Assembly: GCA_003833135.1 (NCBI GenBank)
Contig: QZLH01000379.1
Coordinates: forward strand, 1-24,245
Direction of reading: 5' to 3'
Length of the DNA stretch: 24,245 nucleotides
DNA from: Oehlia diaphana
Taxonomy: Eukaryota > Glomeromycota > Glomeromycetes > Glomerales > Glomeraceae
The notes under the pieces were generated by a model. That model saw nothing but the letters and a program-made list of their open reading frames with translations, was not told the DNA's origin and searched no databases. Below are positions 9,201-18,038 of the stretch, piece after piece. How positions within the stretch are numbered: position 1 is the first letter of the stretch; every line of letters starts with the position of its first letter. Made by a program: the position numbers and the translations under genes.

Positions 9201-10190
9201 AAGTCTATTCAATACACTATTTCTCATTCAACTCCAGAAGTTGTTGTTTCATTATTATTCGTTGTAGTACCCATTCCATTACCGTTAACACCAATCCTTA
9301 TCTTAGTAACAGATTTAGGATTTGAATTATTTATAGCTCTTACATTCGCTTGGGATAAACCTGAAAGCAAGAAAGGTCTTATGAAGGTACCTCCTAGAAT
9401 GCCTGTTACTGCTAGTTCAATAGAACGTGTACGTCGTATTGCTCTTAATCGTACGCCAACCGTTAGGGATTCAGAGGGTCGACTCATACCTCCTTCAAAG
9501 CTTTCAATTTTTTTGCACAATATCAAAAAACCTTTTACAGCAAGTTGGTGGGCTGAATTATTTGAAAGTACTGATGAAGAATTATTAATTGATGGAAATC
9601 TTCTCTCCTGGTCATATTTAGAAATTGGTGTTATAGAAGCTATAGGTGCAATGGTTGCATATTTTGTAGTTTTGAATCACCATGGCATTACCCCATATGA
9701 TACACGAATAATGCAACAAGAAGTACTCCAAAAACAATATTTTACAGATAATGCAGAAACTTATATAAGTATTCATAATCAAGAAATTACTAAGGATCAG
9801 CAACTTCGAGCTTATTACGAAGCACAATCTATTGTATATTTATCTATCATGATTCAACAAATCTTCAATTTATTTGCTTGTAAAGCTCGACACCGGTTTC
9901 CATTTGGTAGATTTATGTTCTCAAATCCTCGTAATTTTATTGGAATATTTTTTGGTGCAGGATTAGCCATGTGCATTGTGTATATTGAACCATTTAATGT
10001 TGCATTTAATACAAGTTATACGCTTAGTCCCTTATTTTGGCTAATTCCTTTTGCATTCGGTATATATATATTGATTCATGCTAGTATTAGAATACTTATT
10101 TTAAGACGGATGAATCCAGTAAATTTGAATCCAGAAATAATGGGATTACAGATGCATCCTACTGTACATTCTGTCGAAAGAAGAGTCTAA
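6243..10190 (+). CDS. P-type IIC cation-transporting ATPase (Na,K-ATPase alpha-like), 3 exons
   Basis: Exons 6243-6563, 6920-7192 and 7284-10190 join in phase 0 to 1166 residues; the introns start GTAAAT and GTTAGT and end TATAG and TCTAG. The ATG at 6243 is used because the upstream frame only reaches a TTG. Residues 1-107 are a Ser/Asn/Glu-rich, probably disordered extension. Exon 2 begins DEHLFTPEEVAERYHVD, the usual N-terminal cation-ATPase region. Diagnostic motifs: LTGESEP (T288-S291), WVPEGLPAT in M4 (E404), phosphorylation site DKTGT (D446), KGAPERV (K575), MVTGDHPLTA, and TGDGVNDSPAL (779 on). M5/M6 carry TPEVV (E850) and TDLGFE (D875, E879), followed by M7-M10. Known: these pumps exchange alkali cations across membranes by a phospho-aspartate cycle; fungal members need no beta subunit that I know of. 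Transported ion inferred as Na+/K+; H+ cannot be excluded. AATAAA lies 200 nt after the stop. Confidence 0.93.
6596..6905 (+). repeat. Degenerate TTATCATTTA tandem repeat filling ATPase intron 1
   Basis: About twenty imperfect units of the form TTCTTATCATTTAA occupy nearly all of the 356 nt first intron, interrupted at 6678-6757 by an inverted-repeat element. The first intron is about four to five times longer than other introns in the window, and these repeats explain the excess. Confidence 0.75.
6678..6757. mobile_element. 80 bp inverted-repeat element (MITE-like) inside ATPase intron 1
   Basis: It is bounded by perfect 15 bp inverted repeats, ATCGCCGTTTTCAAG (6678-6692) and its complement (6743-6757). 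The 50 bp interior has an unrelated, more GC-rich composition including GGTTATCAGGTGATTACC. It splits the intron's tandem array, so it probably inserted into it. No clean target-site duplication is resolved because the flanks are themselves repeats. Confidence 0.65.
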
Positions 10191-10697
10191 GATTATATAA
10201 AAAAGGAGATTACCCTTTTGACATGTTAGACAGGTTTTGAGCGAAGTTGGTAAGGCAATTTAAAAGTTTAATTTTATTCATTGTTATTGTAATAGGTCTC
10301 AAACTTTGGTAAGGCTTATATAGAAACTAGTATACCTTAGATATTGTAAAACTTATATATCTGATATTTGTCTATTCCATGGATCGCTTAATAAAAATAA
10401 AAAATATATTATTTTATTATCGTTACTCCTTACATTGAGAAAGATCATTACGCGATCAACAGGAAGAAATGTAAATAAATTGGCCAAAATGGTTATCCTT
10501 CATAATAGGATAAATCGAGCCAATCTGGGAAAAGAACAATTTTACAGTATTTTTATAATTGACGCGTACGCTATTTCATAATAATCACGTGTAATTATTT
10601 TTATTAGATCATTGGAAAGATCTACATCAATATTTTAACTATATATGTTACTAAAGTGTTACTTACGAACTTTTCCTCCTTTTTTAAAATTTTTGAT
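10191..10697. other. Intergenic region between ATPase and BTB-TLDc genes
   Basis: It holds the ATPase 3' UTR and the upstream region of the next gene. Visible items are a TTATCCT/AGGATAA hairpin at about 10493-10513 and a CACGTG at about 10587. No frame of interest is present. Confidence 0.4.
10390..10395 (+). promoter_or_regulatory. Candidate poly(A) signal AATAAA for the ATPase gene
   Basis: First AATAAA downstream of the ATPase stop, 200 nt into the 3' flank and followed by further A/T-rich sequence. It is assigned by position only; AATAAA is common by chance in such AT-rich DNA. Confidence 0.35.
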
Positions 10698-12184
10698 ATG
10701 ACATCCCAATTTCTCTCAAAATTAAGCCAAAACTATATTGAATTATTAGATGATGATGTATATTATGATACCACAATTGAAGTTGGAGAAGAACCCAATG
10801 TAAAAATCTTTCGTGCACATAGGAACATTTTGTGTTACCGTTCTACATATTTACGACGAACTTTGGTACCTAACAAAAGAATAATGATGTTTTAGCTCAT
10901 ATTAAATTATCAAATATACTGCCAGAAATCTTTCAAATTATTTTAAAGTAAGTTAAATTTAAAATAACCATCATCTTTTATTCAATAATGTTTTAAAAAA
11001 TCTTTTATAATATAGGTATATTTATGGCGGCATTCTTTCGTTAAACGAACAAGATACTTCAAATATTGTTAAAGTAATGATAGCAGCAGATGAATTACTT
11101 CTTCAAGAAATAGTTGATTATTTACAAAATTATTTGATTAAAAATAAATCTGATTGGATAGAACAACATTTTGAATTTATTCATCGAACAAGTTTTCAAT
11201 CATCTTATTTATTAGGACTCCAACAATTTTGTACAGATTTAATGGCCAAATCTCCAGAGAAAATATTTAAGTCACTTGATTTTACTTCACTTCCTGAAAA
11301 ATCTTTAGTTCAACTTATTAAAAGAGATGATTTACAAATGAGAGAAGTCAAAGTTTGGGAACATCTATTAAAATGGGGTCTTTCGCAAAATCCAACTCTT
11401 ATTTCAGACCCTAATACGTGGTCAGACGATGATTTTAAAACAATGGAAAATACTTTGCAACATTGTTTACCTTTAATTAGATTTTTTTGTTTATCATCTA
11501 AAGAATTTTTACAAAAAGTTCGTCCTTATAAGAAACTACTAAAAAAACAACTCTCATTTAAATCCTGATGGTGAACCATCTGATAACATTTCACTTCCTA
11601 GAACTGTTAAAAACGATGAGATTATTGATTCAAAAATTGTTAATTTAAATATTATCTCAGTTATTTCAAGATGGATTGATAAGGCAGATAATAATAAGTT
11701 TGCTCACTTAAGGGAATTATATTTACCGTATAAATTTCCATTATTATTAAGAGGAAGCCGAGATGGATTTACCCCTAAAATGTTTCATAAATTATGCGAT
11801 AATAGACCCGCTACTATTGCGTTTATTAAAGTAAAAGAAACGGAAGAAATCCTTGGTGGTTATAATCCTACAACATGGTTTACTACTTCTGATATTATTT
11901 ATACTAAGATGAGAGATTGTTTTATATTTTCTTTTAAAAACCGGAATAATTTTAAAGATGTAGGTATCAGTTATGTGCAAAATACAGCAAGTGCATTACA
12001 ACATAACAAAAGATTTGGTCCAATTTTTGGTAATGATCTTGTAATTTGTAATTCTAAAGATGAATCTAAAGATTATGATGTGATTTCCTGTCAAAAAATT
12101 CATTATGAAAAAAAGATAAGAGATTGTGATGATACGAGATTTTCCATAGAAGATTATGAAATATTTCAAATCATAAAAAGGTAA
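10698..12184 (+). pseudogene. BTB-BACK-TLDc domain protein gene, interrupted by two indels
   Basis: The first exon starts ATG at 10698 (MTSQFLSKLSQNYIELLDDD, the usual start of Rhizophagus BTB-TLDc proteins as I recall them) with BTB features (KIFRAHRNILCYRS). A GT-AG intron at 10948-11015 joins LK to YIYGG in frame. BTB completes and BACK follows to about 11550. TLDc runs from about 11690 to the stop, with LLLRGSRDGF, GPIFGNDL and the closing IEDYEIFQIIK. Lesion 1: one base is missing near 10881, so the original frame stops at 10893-10895. Lesion 2: near 11548-11556 the frame shifts and about seven family-typical residues are absent; the old frame stops at 11566-11568. Known: BTB-BACK proteins are Cullin-3 adaptors; TLDc is linked to oxidative-stress protection and V-ATPase binding. 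Everything else is well preserved, so inactivation is recent, or one lesion is an assembly error. Confidence 0.85.
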
Positions 12185-12277
12185 TAACTATATTTAGCTG
12201 AGACAAAAATATTTCTTTTCATTTTTGTAATATTTAAATATTGTTGCAACAGCAGTATTAGTTGATTCAATCATATT

Positions 12278-12283
12278 AATAAA
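12278..12283 (+). promoter_or_regulatory. Candidate poly(A) signal AATAAA of the BTB-TLDc gene
   Basis: Lies 94 nt after the TLDc stop codon, at a normal distance. Assigned by position only. Confidence 0.35.
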
Positions 12284-12654
12284 ATGTTTTGTGTAAAGAT
12301 TTATTTAACAAAAGAAGCTAGGAAATATTTTCGGATTGAAAAATAAATTAAAAAATAATTTTTGTTTTATTATACAGGAAGTAAGTTATTTTTTAAAATA
12401 AACTTTCTCAATGAATTACGAAAGGATCCCGAATACGTAATATTTCTATTAGTGAACTTTCCGCGGACAGAGGCAATTTCCGTACAGGTCAATTTTACAA
12501 ATCCGTACCTTAAACTTTGCTATTATCAAACTTTATTTTTCGTACATGAAAAATTTTTATCCCAAACATACAAATAAAAACAAATATTTTAAAATTTTCG
12601 ATTTTCTTGATTATTCCACTATGTTTGTAATTCTTCGAACATAGTCAATTTTTT

Positions 12655-12676
12655 GAATAAATCTGCAGATTTATTC
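12655..12676. repeat. Perfect 22 bp palindrome centred on CTGCAG
   Basis: GAATAAATCTG followed by its exact reverse complement CAGATTTATTC, with no spacer. It lies about 135 bp upstream of the P450 pseudogene start. Function unknown; it may be a binding site or chance. Confidence 0.6.
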
Positions 12677-12810
12677 CTTATGTAACCGATGCACCCAATC
12701 ATATTTACATACTGCTAATATAAAAAGTTCAAAAAATATTGTATGCTTTACGAATTTGATACAAGTTTCATCCCCTTAACTTACGATCGTCATCCTTAAT
12801 TCATTGTATT

Positions 12811-13800
12811 ATGGCAATCACGCTATTTTTAAAACGATCAAGGGACAAGGGTTGTTTCAAATTTAGTATATACTTAGTTTATTTTATAACAATGCTACCC
12901 ACAATTTATCTCGTCATTTCAAAGTTCCGATATATTTTATATAACCCGATATTATTAGCTCGACCAAATCCTTTACCTAGTTCATTCCCAATTCCATTAT
13001 TTGGTAATGGACATCAAATGATTGGTTATTATCCATGTATAAAAAATATGGAGATATGTACGAAATAAATGAGTGGAACACGTTTGATCATAATAAGTAT
13101 GTAGAACAAAATTAATTGAATGTCATCATGAAATTTTAGGTAGGTCGGTCCATGTAATCACATGAATTAGTTCAGAAATATGTGGGATTCCGTGGATCTA
13201 CGACGAGTACCGATATTGAGACCAATGAGATTTACTCGATACTATGTTTGGTACTGTAAGTAAAAAAAAATCTTACCTTTTCAAAATTATTCAATTTTTC
13301 GACATATCTTGTTAAAATTATAGACGACGAATATGCTCTGTTTTGTCATATATTATCTCGAACAAAATCTTGAAGTGAAACAAAATTACGACAAGAATTG
13401 GATTCGGTTCTCGGAAACGATTTAACTAAACTTATGGTATTTAAAATATCTAAGAATTAAAATACTGCGATACAGTCATCAAAGAGGTACAGTACTTCGT
13501 TATATACCTGTAGTTTTTATAATAGGTCGTTTAAATATTGAAGATGATAAAGTTGGAGGATATCATTGCTAAAGGAACTCAATTTCAAATACTTACATCC
13601 GCATTAATGATGCGTGATGATTGTTGGACTGATCCCGAAAAATTCGATTCTGATATATGTTACAAAGCGATAAATATTTACTTGAAAAAAAAACAAAGAT
13701 TCTTTTAGGTGGAATAGAATGTGACCGGGAAGAAAATTGCAATGACAGAATTAAAATGGTTAAAATTTATGATTTATAGGAAGTATGATATTGAATTATT
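12811..13800 (+). pseudogene. Cytochrome P450 pseudogene with large internal deletion and many frameshifts
   Basis: From ATG 12811, residues 1-85 have a hydrophobic membrane anchor, then the proline-rich hinge RPNPLPSSFPIPLFGNG. KKYGDMYEINEW continues in a shifted frame at about 13035. HELVQKYVGFRGSTT follows at about 13160, just after an in-frame TAA. The next family block is the I-helix side, split by an intron at 13256-13323 and continuing NMLCFVIYYLEQN, so the C-D-E-F-G helix region is missing. LRQELDSVLGND and YCDTVIKEV (K helix) follow. The ExxR is interrupted by about 5 extra bases repeating GTACAGTAC. Then KVGGYHIAKGTQF and WTDPEKFDSD. In the heme loop the bases give RM-stop-PGRK: the cysteine codon is TGA (13722-13724), with single-base losses on both sides. 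It ends YRKYDIEL. Function lost: no heme ligand could be made. Known role of the family: membrane mono-oxygenases. Confidence 0.9.
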
Positions 13801-14798
13801 CACATGATTAATACATATTGTCATAATATGAATACTGTGCCATAAGACTATTTTTATTGTTAACGTTAAGAATTATATAATCTTGAATAAGCAATTATAG
13901 TACAAATAATACATTAGAAAGAGTGAACATTTTAAATAGCGAAAGACTTTTATATTTACGCTTTCATTATCATATATATACTGTATGTAAAACTGTGGCT
14001 TCAACTTTCTGTAGAACGTTGTATCCCTTCGTAGCATTTTATGTCAAATTGTAACTCATTACTTTTGAACTCATTGTTTGTCCCATCATAATTTTTTTTT
14101 AAATTTTCCAATCTCATATTTTCATATCATACTTTTGTTATTTTCTTTTTTTTTTTTTAAGACTGACCCAAAATTAGGTTTGGATGAAGTTACCACATTA
14201 TTTATTACTTATGAGTTATGATGTCGTAGTCTGATGTATTGTACCGTTTTATCGTTAAAAGTTTTAAAAATACAGTATTAAAGAAAACAAAATAAATTAA
14301 AATTTGAAATAATAAAATAGTAAAATATAATTATTATAATACAATAGTAAAATATATAAAGCAATAATACCTTTATAAATAAAACAATTATGTGAGTATT
14401 AGATTATACAAAAAATACAAAAATCAGCCCATATGACTATAGTATGATCACTTACGATCATGGAAAGAAATGTGACTTCATTAAATCAATAATATATAAA
14501 TATATCTTGATTCTTTTTCTTTTTTGCTATCAATTTTTTTTTTTTTTTTGCTTTTTTACTTTTAAATTACTTTTTTGATGTTGTTATAGTCAACATTATA
14601 ACACAACTAGAAGATCCAAAAAAGTTAAAAAATAAATTACAAAGCTAGACAAGCAATATTATAAGTTGCTCACAGATTTAATAGAAAATATACAATAACC
14701 ATAACAACTGATAATGCAAGTAATATGATTTCCCATGCAAGAATGCAAGACACACCTTAAACCAAATGACCTTCTTTATCATATGTCTTAACCTAAAA
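13801..14798. other. Gene-free AT-rich spacer
   Basis: About 1 kb between two pseudogenes. It holds poly(T) runs (about 14088, 14150, 14528) and AT-rich, repetitive tracts such as AATAGTAAAATATA at 14310-14360. No frame, inverted repeat or RNA gene was found. Confidence 0.45.
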
Positions 14799-15614
14799 GC
14801 TCTTGTCCCGACTTGGAACTTATTGGAAAGGTTCGAGATTTGTACCGAATAGACGATAATACTTTGTTATTTGTAGCAACAGATAGAATAAGCGCATTTG
14901 ACGTTATTATGAAAAATGGAGTTCCAAGGAAAAGGAAAATTGTTAACACAAATAACTGTATTTTGGTTTAATTATCTAAAGGATATACTGCCGAATCGCA
15001 TTATAACTACAGAATTTGATCAAATGTCAGAACAAAGTACAAAAATATCAGGATCAACTTGAATATCGATGTTTACTTGTTAAAAACTTAAAGGTTTTTT
15101 CTGTAGAAGCTATCGTTTGTGGATATATTACCGGATCTGCATGGTCTGAAAATAAAAAGAGGGAACGGTTTGTGATACTACTTTACCCGAAGGATTAAAA
15201 GAAAGTCAAAGTTCTGAGAAGGTTTTATTTACTCCTAGTATTAAAGCTTTGAAATTGGTCAGCATGTTCCTGAAATTATTGGAGATAAATATGCAAATCA
15301 AATTTCAGAAATTTATACACAAATGCAAAAGAATATGCATTGAGTAAAGGAATAATTGTCGCAGACACAAAATTTGAATTTGGAAGGGATGATACAAGAA
15401 TTCTTTATATTGTTGATGAAGTATTAACCCAGATTCCTCAATATTTTGGCTTTCCTTGAATTATGAAGTTGGCAAAAGTCAAGAAAGTTTTGATAAACAA
15501 TATTTAAGAAATTGTTTATTAAGTATTGATTTTAATAAAAAACTAGTATCGACTACCTAATGATATAAGTTACAAAAACTATGAGAGACATATTGAAGCT
15601 TATAAAATGATAAC
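14799..15614 (+). pseudogene. ADE1: SAICAR synthetase (phosphoribosylaminoimidazole-succinocarboxamide synthase) pseudogene
   Basis: Seven or so blocks in changing frames match the enzyme in order: [20 protein letters not shown] and [47 protein letters not shown] with [39 protein letters not shown] with VDEVLT; NYEVGKSQESFDKQYLR; and HIEAYKMIT. At least six frameshifts are needed (near 14935, 15030, 15165, 15247, 15325 and 15435), and the segment before IIGDKY is shortened. Known: the enzyme joins CAIR and aspartate in de novo purine synthesis. The signature DTKFEFG and the GSAW loop are intact in sequence, so decay is by indel rather than loss of the active site. The start is uncertain; no convincing initiator ATG is seen near 14799. 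No introns are evident, so a retrocopy is possible. A working copy must exist elsewhere if the fungus makes purines. Confidence 0.9.
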
Positions 15615-16111
15615 TTATTCTGATCTAACTTTTTTATGATTTTTTTTACATGTAAAAGGATTTTATATAAAGCTATGGAAGTATAAGTTTTATGGTTTGA
15701 TAGTATGTATTCAAGAAAATCTAGACATTGCCACCAAGATTGCAAGAACATTTATCACCAATATCCAGTCAATTGTACCCTGTGAATGAAAAAAATTGCG
15801 CCCTTTAAATAGAATATACTCATACTATTGGCAATTTATTATTATATATACAGTATATTCAGTGCAAAGATGGAAAGAACTGTAAAGTTCATAAATTCCT
15901 CATTGCAGGTTCATTTTATTTGAATTCTACATAAAATGAAGGACGGATGTGAGGGGCATTCGTGCCACGGCAGTAAAAAATGCCATTTTAGAGAACTTGG
16001 ACTATACGTAATGTCAGGCAAGCGAAAAAATGAGAAAATATCAAATGTTACGCAGTAAAATGTTGCGCAGTGATCATGTGATATGACTGGACCCGTGATT
16101 GCCGATCAATG

Positions 16112-16212
16112 TTTCAAATGTTTGACATGTTTAATATGTTCGATATATTGAATATATGGCATATATTTAATATGTTTAACTTAGTTAATATGTGCAACAT
16201 GTTAAACATTTT
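16112..16212 (+). repeat. Degenerate ~9-12 bp array (AATATGTTT-like)
   Basis: Ten or so imperfect units such as AAATGTTTGAC, ATGTTTAAT, ATGTTCGAT, ATGTTTAAC and ATGTTAAAC follow each other, giving alternating ATGTT/AATAT character. It is a decayed minisatellite. Confidence 0.6.
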
Positions 16213-16262
16213 TAGTTTAGAATTTTATGTATATATAGACCTGTAGTTAAGAGCATTCTAAA

Positions 16263-16293
16263 GTGTGTATGTGTGTGTGTGTGTGTGTGTGTG
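16263..16293 (+). repeat. (TG)n microsatellite
   Basis: About 15 TG units with one TA interruption near the start. Length is likely variable between strains. Confidence 0.9.
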
Positions 16294-16867
16294 AAGAATT
16301 TAATTAATAAAATGTTTATCCTTTAATATACCCACACCTTAATTTTAAGTTTAGTTTTATATGGTTAATCTGCTTTCCTCTATTTGTGTCTGATTGTATG
16401 TGCCAGTGTGAAGCGATACTCTATTCACATCTGATTGGATTGATTTTAACATATGCGTTGATCTTTATAATTAACCTTCTGCTTTATTAAAAATAAACAT
16501 TCTTTAATGTATAGCTTATTTTTATAAGTGTATAAGAACTGACCTCTAACACAAATATAGAACTATTAATTAAGTTTTCTGTATGAAACCTGAAGGCTTG
16601 GCAAGAATAAAGGGTAAACTTGTCAAAACCATAGACTATCCCTCATGAATTAGACCTGAATTACGATGAAACCTTTGCGAGTCTGACCGACCAATGTTTC
16701 TGAAGTTCGAAGAAAATTGATGCCAGAACTTAGGAAGTCTTTAAAACCGAAATTCAATCCCACGTACAACTAAGTAACGAAATGTCTTATGTCTTAAACT
16801 CATTAAAAAATTTGCAAAGTTAAGGTTTAGATGTTTAAATCCGACCACCATATGGTAAATTATTCTA

Positions 16868-16972
16868 TAGCTTAGGTGTTATCTGTAAAGGCACTACAAA
16901 AACTAAAGATAGATGCAAACTATTTGTACCTTATTATGGGAGTGAGAAAAATATTACATATTATTCTGCATG
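16868..16972 (+). pseudogene. Possible coding relic with CKGTTKTKDRCK motif
   Basis: About 34 codons are open and read GVICKGTTKTKDRCK followed by LFVPYYGSEKN, then TGA at 16970-16972. A C-x-G-x-T-K-x(4)-C pattern of this kind occurs in small cysteine motifs of several fungal proteins as I remember them. The frame is closed on both sides and no intron borders are clear. It could be chance in a 35-codon frame. Confidence 0.25.
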
Positions 16973-17119
16973 AACCTATTTGTGGCTTACTGATGACTCC
17001 ATATCCTAATAATTTATAAAAAAAAATAATTTCAATTACTTTGATAAGACAACATTGATCAAAATAAATTGTTTTGGCAGAATTTATTAGAAGAAAAAAC
17101 ATTTAGGATTTAATTCAAT

Positions 17120-17275
17120 TTCATTCAACTGCAGTATTTGAGAAATAGAACTGGAGGATAAATATGCTACAAAATTGTCATTCCTGATACACTTTAACTT
17201 TGATGATGTAGGTTAGACAAATATAGAAGTTATGGTTCTTGAAAATCTTAAGAAATTGTTTGACTCTTGGGATTA
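17120..17275 (+). pseudogene. Unidentified coding relic (one frame, internal stop)
   Basis: A single frame reads EIELEDKYATKLSFLIHF, NFDDVG, a TAG, then TNIEVMVLENLKKLFDSWD and a stop. The amino-acid mix and long hydrophobic/acidic alternation look protein-derived rather than random AT-rich translation. Family not recognised. Confidence 0.3.
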
Positions 17276-17524
17276 AACTATCTTTTAAAAATCATAATAA
17301 ATTTAGAATACTTTAATAGTTGAACCACAACTAATGGTGGATTCAAGGATTTCAAGCAAACTTCCAGAAAAGATGGATAAATGTCTTTCGCTCTTTCCAA
17401 AACAATAAAAATCTTTCTAAAACAAATGTGGCTCAAATGTGGTTCTTTTGAAACCAATGTGAATCATTCCAAAACCAATATAAAACCATCTATTTATTGA
17501 TTTATCAATAGCAAAAGAACAAAA

Positions 17525-17635
17525 AACGTCCTTAAACTTCCTGCTACTCCATCATTTAAACACGTATACGTTATTAAAGTAGCCGATGAACATGGAATTG
17601 TTCTAATGCACACTAATTTACGATTACTTATCTAG
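17525..17635 (+). pseudogene. Unidentified coding relic
   Basis: About 36 codons read LKLPATPSFKHVYVIKVADE then HGIVLMHTNLRLLI and stop at a TAG near 17633. It is protein-like but unrecognised. It may belong to the same former gene as 17120-17275 or to the relic that starts at about 18040. Confidence 0.25.
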
Positions 17636-18038
17636 TACCGCAAAGAAAATTCGACGTGTAGAAATAAATAAATTATTATATTTGATTAAAAGCTAAAGTT
17701 TTACCTCAATCATTTCCTTATGATTCGAATAAAATAAAATGCGATTTCCTGCTCACGTGATATAAACTGCTCGTTAACACGTCTTTTGGGGAAAAATATT
17801 TACATTTTGATCAAGTGTTAATATTAGTAAGTGGTAGTCTTTAGCAAATCAGAATCTCTTTTACATTCATTATTTTATTTGTGATACAACTAATATTCAA
17901 TGTTGTGTTCATAATTATAAAAACATACTATCAACTTAACATTTTAGCCGAATTCGTTACCGTATATGAGAATTTTCAACGATAAATTCAAAAAAACGTT
18001 GACTTTTCTCAAAATAATTGTGTTCATATAATTACCCA

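Larger units (their letters stand above)
12185..12810. other. Intergenic region with a perfect 22 bp palindrome
   Basis: AT-rich. A 71-codon frame at 12362-12577 lacks an ATG start and resembles no family. A perfect palindrome lies at 12655-12676, just after a 7 bp-arm hairpin CTATGTT...AACATAG at about 12619-12644. Confidence 0.45.
15615..16867. other. Gene-free spacer with simple repeats
   Basis: It contains the ATGTTTAAT-like degenerate array (16112-16212), the TG microsatellite (16263-16293), and two near copies of GTTRCGCAGT at about 16047 and 16062. Frames are short and not protein-like. Confidence 0.45.

Noticed and set aside
10198..10210. Bacterial-style ribosome-binding site AAAAAAGGAG after the ATPase stop
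   Set aside because: Spliced introns and gene content show a eukaryotic nucleus; no start codon follows in a coding frame.
12362..12577. 71-codon frame between BTB-TLDc and P450
   Set aside because: No ATG start and no recognisable feature; composition as in the neighbouring spacer.
14827..14840. GGTTCGAGATT, a tRNA B-box-like sequence
   Set aside because: It encodes the GKVRDL block of the ADE1 relic; no A box or cloverleaf fits around it.
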